5,485 nt of DNA, from contig JAIXQV010000120.1 in the NCBI GenBank assembly GCA_027485535.1, forward strand, positions 1 to 5,485, written 5' to 3'. Each line of letters opens with the position of its first letter. Position 1 is the first letter of the stretch. The DNA comes from Oxalobacteraceae bacterium. Lineage in GTDB: Bacteria; Pseudomonadota; Gammaproteobacteria; Burkholderiales; Burkholderiaceae_D. The notes under the pieces were generated by a model. The model had not been told where the DNA came from, did no database searches, and saw only the letters and a list, made by a program, of their open reading frames with translations. Of the stretch, positions 1-4,755 are shown in pieces. Position numbers and translations under genes: made by a program.

Positions 1-455
1 ATGCGCGAGATCATGCCCTGCCCAATAATGGCGTAGGCACGCGGACCAAGGCCGGTGCCCAGAAAGATGTCTTGAATATCGCGCCGGCGAACCGCCTGAT
101 TGTTGATGTAGTACGTGGAGGTACCGTCGCGCGTAAGCGTGCGCTTGACCGAGATTTCAGCAAACGTGCTCCACTGCCCTGCGGCTTTGCCTGCGGTGTT
201 GTCGAACAGCAGCTCGACGGACGCCCGTCCGGCTGGCTTGCGGTTGGTAGTACCGTTGAAAATCACATCCTGCATCGACTCGCCGCGCAGCTCGGAGGCT
301 TTGGATTCGCCTAGCACCCAGCGCACCGCATCGATGATGTTCGACTTGCCGCAGCCATTGGGCCCGACCACACCCACCAACTGGCCAGGCACCTGGAAAT
401 TGGTCGGATCAACGAAAGACTTGAAACCGGAGAGTTTGATGGAGGTTAACCGCAC
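1..455 (-). CDS. smc: Chromosome segregation protein SMC, N-terminal part (gene cut by the left edge)
   Basis: This encodes the N-terminal half of the ATPase head of SMC, the coiled-coil ATPase that with ScpA and ScpB compacts and segregates the chromosome. The 151 visible codons begin VRLTSIKLSGFKSF. They contain a Walker A motif GPNGCGKSN at about residues 31–39, then LRGES with Arg57 at the place of the bacterial SMC arginine finger. A Q-loop-like IIGQGMISR lies at about residues 143–151. The coiled coil, hinge, signature motif and Walker B lie off the window. GTG 455 is the only plausible start, because an in-frame TAA lies five codons upstream (470–468) and no other start codon intervenes. 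A GGA (464–462) six bases before it can serve as ribosome binding site. The gene is divergent from dapC. RecF, RecN and other ABC-type ATPases were considered, but the N-terminal sequence is clearly SMC. Confidence 0.96.
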   Translation of the reverse strand, partial: MRLTSIKLSGFKSFVDPTNFQVPGQLVGVVGPNGCGKSNIIDAVRWVLGESKASELRGESMQDVIFNGTTNRKPAGRASVELLFDNTAGKAAGQWSTFAEISVKRTLTRDGTSTYYINNQAVRRRDIQDIFLGTGLGPRAYAIIGQGMISR

Positions 456-469
456 GACTTTTCCAACTT

Positions 470-499
470 AAAAAAAGAGAAACCGGGCGGCAGGCCCGG
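470..499 (-). terminator. Intrinsic-terminator-like hairpin in the smc leader
   Basis: Read on the minus strand, a 6-bp all-GC stem CCGGGC/GCCCGG (499–494 with 488–483, 5-nt loop) is followed directly by TTTCTCTTTTTTT. This is the usual form of a Rho-independent terminator. It lies between the candidate smc promoter (about 523–550) and the GTG start at 455, so it could act as an attenuator or as a stop for antisense transcripts coming from dapC. On the plus strand no T-tract follows the stem. The shape is seen; the function is inferred, and the stem is short. Confidence 0.5.
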
Positions 500-522
500 C
501 AAGTGAATTTCGAAGCGGCGTC

Positions 523-550
523 ATCATAACATTGGGGGGTGAGCCAACAG
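523..550 (-). promoter_or_regulatory. Candidate smc promoter with extended -10
   Basis: On the minus strand TATGAT (528–523) is preceded by TGT, giving an extended -10 element TGTTATGAT. A partial -35 CTGTTG (550–545) lies 16 nt upstream of the hexamer. Transcription would start near 516 and give a leader of about 60 nt that contains the terminator-like hairpin. The call rests on sigma70 consensus matching only. Confidence 0.4.
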
Positions 551-556
551 TATAAT
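551..556 (+). promoter_or_regulatory. Candidate -10 box for the dapC transcript
   Basis: A perfect TATAAT stands 37 nt before the GTG start of dapC and would give a 5' leader of about 31 nt. No good -35 is found at the 16–18 nt spacing; the bases there are AACATT or its neighbours. The box directly abuts the candidate smc -35 on the other strand, so the two divergent promoters would share the same 30 bp. Activator dependence is possible but not shown. Confidence 0.4.
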
Positions 557-593
557 CAGCGGCTTTTTACCAAAACCCTAACGCCATTTCCCC

Positions 594-1796
594 GTGAATC
601 CGCTGCTCTCCAAGCTCCAGCCTTATCCTTTTGAAAAGCTGCGTCAGCTTTTTGGCGGCGTCACGCCAAATCCTGATTTCAGCGCGATTAGCTTAGGCAT
701 CGGTGAGCCCAAGCACCCCACCCCGACATTTATTCAGCAGGCGCTAGCCGATAACCTATCTGGCCTGGCGACGTATCCCACGACCGCAGGCACGGATCAG
801 CTGCGTCAAGCCATCTGTAATTGGCTGGAGCGACGCTACGACCTGCCCGCGCTCGACCCGGCCACCGAGGTGCTGCCCGTCAACGGCTCGCGTGAGGCAT
901 TGTTCGCGCTGGCGCAGGTGGTGATTGATCCTGCGGCCAAGGCGGTGGTGGTGTGCCCGAATCCGTTTTATCAAATCTACGAAGGCGCGGCTTTTCTGGC
1001 CGGTGCCGAGCCGTTTTTTGTTAACTCTGATCCCGAGCGTAATTTCGCGCCAGACTTTTCCACCGTACCGTCCGAGGTCTGGCCGCGGGTTCAGTTGCTT
1101 TATATCTGCACACCAGGCAACCCGACCGGCGCGGTGCTCACGCTCGACGATTGGAAAACACTTTTCTCGCTCTCAGACCAGCATGGTTTCGTGATCGCAT
1201 CCGATGAGTGCTATTCCGAAATCTACTTCGGCGACAGCCAACCGCTCGGTGCGCTACAAGCTGCCCATCAACTCGGTCGTGGTTACCAGCGATTGATCGC
1301 GTTTTCCAGTTTGTCGAAGCGCTCGAACGTACCCGGGATGCGCTCTGGCTTCGTGGCCGGTGACGCCACCATCATGAAGCAATTCCTGCTCTACCGCACT
1401 TATCACGGCAGTGCGATGAGTCCGTCAATACAAGCCGCCTCGATCGCTGCATGGAACGATGAGCATCATGTCGAGCAAAACCGCGAGAAATACATTCAGA
1501 AATTCAAGCAAGTGACGCCGATGTTGGCCGAGGTGCTGGACGTGGCGCTGCCGGACGCTGGTTTTTATCTCTGGGCCAAGGTCGACAAGCTCGCGAACAT
1601 CACCGACGCTGAATACGCTCAGCGACTGTACGCCGAATATAATGTGACGGTTTTACCGGGTAGCTATGTCGCGCGCGACGCGCATGGTCTGAATCCGGGG
1701 GCGAATCGTATTCGAATGGCGCTGGTGGCAGAGGTTGATGAATGCCTCGAGGCAGCGCAACGTATCGTTGATTTCACCCGCAAGCTGGCCGGCTGA
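594..1796 (+). CDS. dapC: N-succinyldiaminopimelate aminotransferase DapC
   Basis: This is a cytoplasmic PLP-dependent class I/II aminotransferase of 400 aa. It transfers an amino group from glutamate to N-succinyl-2-amino-6-ketopimelate, the step between DapD and DapE. The fold-type I markers are present: NPTG at residues 176–179, DECYSE with Asp204 and Tyr207 contacting the cofactor, Lys242 in SSLSKRSN as the Schiff-base lysine, and Arg374 in RIRMAL as the substrate-carboxylate arginine. The start MNPLLSKLQPYPFEKL matches betaproteobacterial DapC. GTG 594 is forced: an in-frame TAA lies at 579–581 with no other start codon between. No purine-rich ribosome binding site precedes it (the upstream bases are ATTTCCCC), so initiation may be weak or SD-independent. 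The gene is followed by dapD after 89 nt. A general aspartate aminotransferase or ArgD-type identity is less likely given the N-terminus and the dap context. Confidence 0.93.
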   Translation: MNPLLSKLQPYPFEKLRQLFGGVTPNPDFSAISLGIGEPKHPTPTFIQQALADNLSGLATYPTTAGTDQLRQAICNWLERRYDLPALDPATEVLPVNGSREALFALAQVVIDPAAKAVVVCPNPFYQIYEGAAFLAGAEPFFVNSDPERNFAPDFSTVPSEVWPRVQLLYICTPGNPTGAVLTLDDWKTLFSLSDQHGFVIASDECYSEIYFGDSQPLGALQAAHQLGRGYQRLIAFSSLSKRSNVPGMRSGFVAGDATIMKQFLLYRTYHGSAMSPSIQAASIAAWNDEHHVEQNREKYIQKFKQVTPMLAEVLDVALPDAGFYLWAKVDKLANITDAEYAQRLYAEYNVTVLPGSYVARDAHGLNPGANRIRMALVAEVDECLEAAQRIVDFTRKLAG

Positions 1797-1876
1797 TTAT
1801 TGTAGAACTTTATTTCTCAGCGTCCTCACACCGTAACGCTAAGCATCCATAAGAATTCAATCGTCGTTTTTTATAA

Positions 1877-1882
1877 AGAGAA
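1877..1882 (+). promoter_or_regulatory. Ribosome binding site of dapD
   Basis: AGAGAA within AAAGAGAAGCC precedes ATG 1886 by about three to five bases, depending on which purines pair. It supports this start. The rest of the 89-nt dapC–dapD gap has no convincing promoter or terminator. Confidence 0.5.
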
Positions 1883-1885
1883 GCC

Positions 1886-2710
1886 ATGACCCAACAACTA
1901 CAAAACCTCATCGATAGCGCCTGGGAAGAGCGAACTAATTTCTCGCCGAAATCTGCTCCGGCAGATGTGAAAAATGCGGTTGCGGAGGTATTGGAACTCC
2001 TGAACCAAGGTACGCTGCGTGTCGCACAAAAAGATAGCGGCAGCTGGGTCGTCAACCAATGGATCAAAAAGGCCGTGCTGCTTTCATTCCGCCTGGAAGA
2101 TAACGTCGCCATCCCTGGCGGCGGCGGCATGCAGTTCTATGACAAGGTACCCACCAAATTCGCCAATTACAGCGCCGACGATTTTGCCAAAGGTGGCTTC
2201 CGTGTGGTGCCGCCAGCAGTCGCTCGGCGTGGCAGTTTCATTGGCAAGAATGTGGTCCTGATGCCTTCGTACGTCAACATCGGCGCCTATGTCGATGAAG
2301 GCACTATGGTCGACACCTGGGCCACCGTTGGCTCTTGCGCACAAATTGGTAAGAACGTTCACCTGTCGGGTGGCGTTGGTATCGGCGGCGTACTCGAGCC
2401 TATGCAGGCCAACCCAACCATCATCGAAGACAACTGCTTTATTGGCGCGCGCTCTGAAGTGGTGGAAGGCGTGATCGTCGAGACGAACTCGGTGATCTCG
2501 ATGGGCGTGTACATCGGTCAATCGACCAAAATTTACGACCGCGCGACCGGAGAAGTGACGTATGGCCGTATTCCGGAGGGTTCGGTCGTGGTGTCTGGCA
2601 ACCTGCCCTCGTCCGATGGCAAGTACAGTCTGTACTGCGCCGTGATCGTCAAGCGAGTGGATGAAAAAACCCGCGCAAAAACCTCAATCAACGAATTGTT
2701 GCGGGATTAA
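1886..2710 (+). CDS. dapD: 2,3,4,5-tetrahydropyridine-2,6-dicarboxylate N-succinyltransferase DapD
   Basis: DapD transfers succinyl from succinyl-CoA to tetrahydrodipicolinate, the committing step of the succinylase branch. The product is 274 aa, the same length as I recall for E. coli DapD, and starts MTQQLQNLIDSAWEER. Residues about 1–105 form the helical N-terminal domain, including the conserved DNVAIPGGGGMQFYDKVPTK stretch. From about residue 110 to 235 short hexapeptide turns (SFIGKNVV, VNIGAY, CAQIGKNVHLSGGVGIGG, CFIGARSEVVEG) mark a left-handed beta-helix of the trimeric acyltransferase type. Asp143 and Glu191 fall where the catalytic Asp/Glu pair reported for mycobacterial DapD (141/189) would be, with a constant offset of two; this mapping is from memory. 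The stop codon overlaps the yffB start by one base, so the two are probably translationally coupled. Confidence 0.97.
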   Translation: MTQQLQNLIDSAWEERTNFSPKSAPADVKNAVAEVLELLNQGTLRVAQKDSGSWVVNQWIKKAVLLSFRLEDNVAIPGGGGMQFYDKVPTKFANYSADDFAKGGFRVVPPAVARRGSFIGKNVVLMPSYVNIGAYVDEGTMVDTWATVGSCAQIGKNVHLSGGVGIGGVLEPMQANPTIIEDNCFIGARSEVVEGVIVETNSVISMGVYIGQSTKIYDRATGEVTYGRIPEGSVVVSGNLPSSDGKYSLYCAVIVKRVDEKTRAKTSINELLRD

Positions 2711-3060
2711 TGATCACCCTGTACGGCATCCCCAACTGCGACACCGTAAAGAAGGCCCGTACCTGGCTTGATCAGGCCGGGCTTGCTTATCAGTTTCACG
2801 ACTTTAAAAAAGCCGGTATCGACAAAAGTACGGTTGCCGGATGGCTGAAACAAGTATCGTGGGAAATACTCGTCAATAAAAAAGGCACCACGTGGCGCGG
2901 CCTGCCAGACGCCACGAAAGTCGCCGTTGTCGACGCCGCAACCGCGACAGCCCTGATGCTGGAGAACACCAGCGTCATCAAACGACCCGTGCTCTGCATG
3001 AATAATCAGGTGCTGGTAGGCTTCGACGCTGATCTCTACAAGAAAACATTAAAAGCATGA
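2710..3060 (+). CDS. yffB: ArsC/Spx-family thioredoxin-fold protein YffB
   Basis: This is a 116-aa protein of the arsenate reductase-like (ArsC/Spx/MgsR) family. It begins MITLYGIPNCDTVKKARTWL, with the family's N-terminal active-site cysteine at Cys10. There is no CXXC partner; a second cysteine, Cys96, follows the R92-P93 pair in KRPVLC, the region corresponding to the substrate-side loop. The WRGLPDATK segment is typical of YffB rather than of true ArsC. Its biochemical role is not established, and glutathione-dependent thiol reduction has been suggested for the family. The ATG overlaps the dapD stop (TAATG) and its own stop overlaps dapE (ATGA), so it sits inside a tightly coupled operon. 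E. coli also has yffB directly before dapE, so the linkage is old. A genuine arsenate reductase is unlikely, since no arsenic genes are nearby. Confidence 0.9.
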   Translation: MITLYGIPNCDTVKKARTWLDQAGLAYQFHDFKKAGIDKSTVAGWLKQVSWEILVNKKGTTWRGLPDATKVAVVDAATATALMLENTSVIKRPVLCMNNQVLVGFDADLYKKTLKA

Positions 3061-4184
3061 GCAAGACTCTCGCGCTGACCGAAGAACTGATCGCACTGCA
3101 CTCTGTCACACCCGCCGATGGTGGTTGTCAGCTGAAAATGGCCGAGCGCTTATCGCCTCTCGGCTTCCAGTGCGAGACCATCGCCTCAGGTGATGTCACC
3201 AATCTGTGGGCGCGGCGTGGTAGCGAACAGCCACTGCTGGTATTTGCCGGTCATACCGACGTGGTACCCACTGGCCCGCTTGAACGGTGGAGTTCAGATC
3301 CGTTCACACCCACGCATCGCGATGGCAAGCTGTACGGTCGCGGCGCGGCTGATATGAAAACTTCACTCGCGGCGATGGTGGTCGCGGTCGAAGAATTCGT
3401 CGCAGCGCATCCTAATCACAAGGGCTCGATCGGCTTCCTGATCACCAGCGATGAAGAAGGCCCAGCGATTGACGGTACCGTGATCGTGTGTAATCAGCTA
3501 AAGGCGCGTGGTGAACAACTCGACTACTGTATCGTCGGCGAGCCAACCTCGGTAAAGCAGATCGGTGACATGATCAAGAACGGCCGCCGCGGAACGATGT
3601 CCGGCAAGCTGGTCATCAAAGGTATACAAGGACATATCGCGTATCCGCATCTGGCGAAGAATCCGATTCATCTCGCCGCTCCTGTATTGGCCGAGCTGGT
3701 CTCCATTGAATGGGATAAGGGTAACGAATACTACCTGCCGACCTCATGGCAGATGTCGAACATCCATTCCGGCACCGGTGCATCGAATGTGATTCCCGGC
3801 GAGTGCGTGATCGACTTTAACTTCCGCTTCTCGACCGCGAGCACCGTCGAAGGCCTTCAGCAGCGCGTGCATGACGTGCTCGACAAGCATGGCCTAGACT
3901 ACGACCTGAAATGGACCGTCGGTGGCCTGCCTTTCCTGACGCCACGCGGCGAGCTGAGTCATGCGCTTTCATCAGCAATTAAGGCCGAGACTGGTCTCGA
4001 CACTGAACTATCGACAACCGGCGGCACATCGGATGGCCGCTTCATCGCGCAAATCTGCCCACAAGTGATCGAGTTCGGTCCGACCAATGCGACCATTCAC
4101 AAGATCGATGAGCACATCTGGGTTTCAGAAATCGAACCGCTGAAGAACATCTACCGGCGTACGATGGAAAATCTGCTGCTATAA
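3057..4184 (+). CDS. dapE: Succinyl-diaminopimelate desuccinylase DapE
   Basis: DapE is a cytoplasmic di-zinc M20-family hydrolase that cleaves N-succinyl-LL-diaminopimelate to LL-diaminopimelate and succinate. The 375-aa length is normal for the family. All expected metal and catalytic residues are visible: His66 and Asp68 in FAGHTDVVP, Asp99 in GRGAADMK, the general base Glu133 and ligand Glu134 in SDEEGPAIDGT, Glu162 in VGEPTS, and His348 in TNATIHK. The dimerisation-domain signature IQGHIAYPHLAKNPIH distinguishes DapE from ArgE and carboxypeptidase G2 relatives. The ATG lies in ATGA and overlaps yffB by four bases; no strong separate ribosome binding site is seen, so translation is probably coupled. 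It is the last recognisable dap gene here, and no clear plus-strand terminator follows. Confidence 0.97.
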   Translation: MSKTLALTEELIALHSVTPADGGCQLKMAERLSPLGFQCETIASGDVTNLWARRGSEQPLLVFAGHTDVVPTGPLERWSSDPFTPTHRDGKLYGRGAADMKTSLAAMVVAVEEFVAAHPNHKGSIGFLITSDEEGPAIDGTVIVCNQLKARGEQLDYCIVGEPTSVKQIGDMIKNGRRGTMSGKLVIKGIQGHIAYPHLAKNPIHLAAPVLAELVSIEWDKGNEYYLPTSWQMSNIHSGTGASNVIPGECVIDFNFRFSTASTVEGLQQRVHDVLDKHGLDYDLKWTVGGLPFLTPRGELSHALSSAIKAETGLDTELSTTGGTSDGRFIAQICPQVIEFGPTNATIHKIDEHIWVSEIEPLKNIYRRTMENLLL

Positions 4185-4189
4185 GCAGA
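4172..4189 (-). terminator. Weak hairpin across the dapE stop codon
   Basis: TCTGCT (4172–4177) pairs with AGCAGA (4184–4189) around a 6-nt loop. On the minus strand the stem is followed by only four Ts, so it is at best a weak terminator for leftward transcripts. On the plus strand no T-tract follows, so it does not explain termination after dapE. Much of it is dapE coding sequence, and chance is a fair explanation. Confidence 0.15.
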
Positions 4190-4325
4190 CCGCGTTGATG
4201 CCGGGATCTGCATTGGCGTTTGCCATGGTCAAAAACCAGTAAGCAGATACTGTCAGGACTACTGCAAGCACCGAAAAATCGGGAAGACCGTTCCAGTAGC
4301 TGAACCAATCGCCCTTACCCGCCAC
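4179..4325 (-). CDS. Possible 48-aa single-pass membrane protein, unrecognised
   Basis: I do not recognise this ORF. Taken from GTG 4325, it encodes 48 residues starting MAGKGDWFSYWNGLPDF. A hydrophobic stretch follows at about residues 17–35 (FSVLAVVLTVSAYWFLTMA), long enough for one membrane helix, then a short tail ending GINAVCL. AGGA lies six bases before the GTG. Codon choice looks plausible for this genome (GGT, GGC, TTC, TAC, CTG). Against it: the frame is open further upstream to 4400, the stop overlaps the end of dapE antisense, no good promoter is seen, and an ORF this short is expected by chance. It fills most of the 179-nt gap between dapE and the ankyrin gene, in which I see nothing else definite. 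Confidence 0.25.
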   Translation of the reverse strand: MAGKGDWFSYWNGLPDFSVLAVVLTVSAYWFLTMANANADPGINAVCL

Positions 4326-4755
4326 GAAGCATCCTGTCAATTTCATCATTGAAAGGATGTACGATGTCGGTTTCCCAGTCCCACCCCAAATTCTCACCAT
4401 CAGCGACGGCGCTGCCTGTCACCACCGCTTCCGATAGCGGTACAACAAACAGCACGAGCGGAATGCCACAAGTCCGTTCGCGACCGATCGGCGAGCACGC
4501 TCAATCATACGGATTTAAATGGAACAATCGAGCAGAACAGCATCGATATCGACGCGAGCTGGGTCTACCAGACATACACGCCGCGATCATCAATGGCGAC
4601 TGGGATACGGCCCTTGAACTCGTCTGCGCCGAAGACCTCGGGCTGCAATGGCTTCCACCCGCCAGTCACAACAACTCGCCGTCTTGGACGAATACCCTTT
4701 TCAGCAAGAATGAAACCAAACAGCAATTTGCCATCATTGACATGGCAAACGCCAA
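4213..4755. repeat. 15-nt inverted repeat, arms 4213–4227 and 4741–4755
   Basis: TTGGCGTTTGCCATG at 4213–4227 is the exact reverse complement of 4741–4755. One arm lies in the gap after dapE, the other in the ankyrin gene. Both read Met-Ala-Asn-Ala in the same codon phase of their respective ORFs (minus-strand small ORF and plus-strand ankyrin ORF). The arms do not extend beyond 15 bases. No mobile-element structure surrounds them, and chance is possible. Confidence 0.35.
4353..4357 (+). promoter_or_regulatory. Ribosome binding site of the ankyrin-repeat gene
   Basis: AAGGA within GAAAGGA stands six bases before ATG 4364, a near-ideal Shine-Dalgarno match and the best in the window. It fixes the start and argues that the frame is really translated. 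The nearby ATG at 4357 is in another frame. No confident promoter is seen between dapE and this site, so the gene could be read through from the dap operon or from an unrecognised promoter. Confidence 0.7.

Noticed and set aside
72..471. Two overlapping plus-strand ORFs (72–314 and 115–471)
   Set aside because: They are antisense to the highly conserved SMC ATPase head, which fully explains the region.
756..1194. Minus-strand ORF 756–974 and plus-strand ORF 925–1194
   Set aside because: Both lie inside dapC in other frames, have no family-like sequence, and follow from GC-rich codon bias.
1819..1840. AGCGT/ACGCT inverted repeat in the dapC–dapD gap
   Set aside because: A 5-bp stem with a 12-nt loop and a T-run 25 nt further on is too weak to call a terminator or riboswitch.
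1872..1877. TATAAA before dapD as a possible internal promoter
   Set aside because: It overlaps the ribosome binding site and has no -35 at proper distance, so a start from it could not serve dapD.
1810..2521. Minus-strand ORFs 1810–2130 and 2084–2521 opposite dapD
   Set aside because: They are long only because dapD has few stop codons antisense; their translations are His/Arg-rich and match no recognisable family.
4335..4340. Perfect TTGACA on the minus strand
   Set aside because: At 17-nt spacing the bases are TAAGGG, not a -10 box, and the downstream ORF starts between the two elements.
4179..4400. Longer 73-codon version of the minus-strand small ORF starting at 4400
   Set aside because: No ribosome binding site precedes that ATG, and it would overlap the well-supported start of the ankyrin gene.
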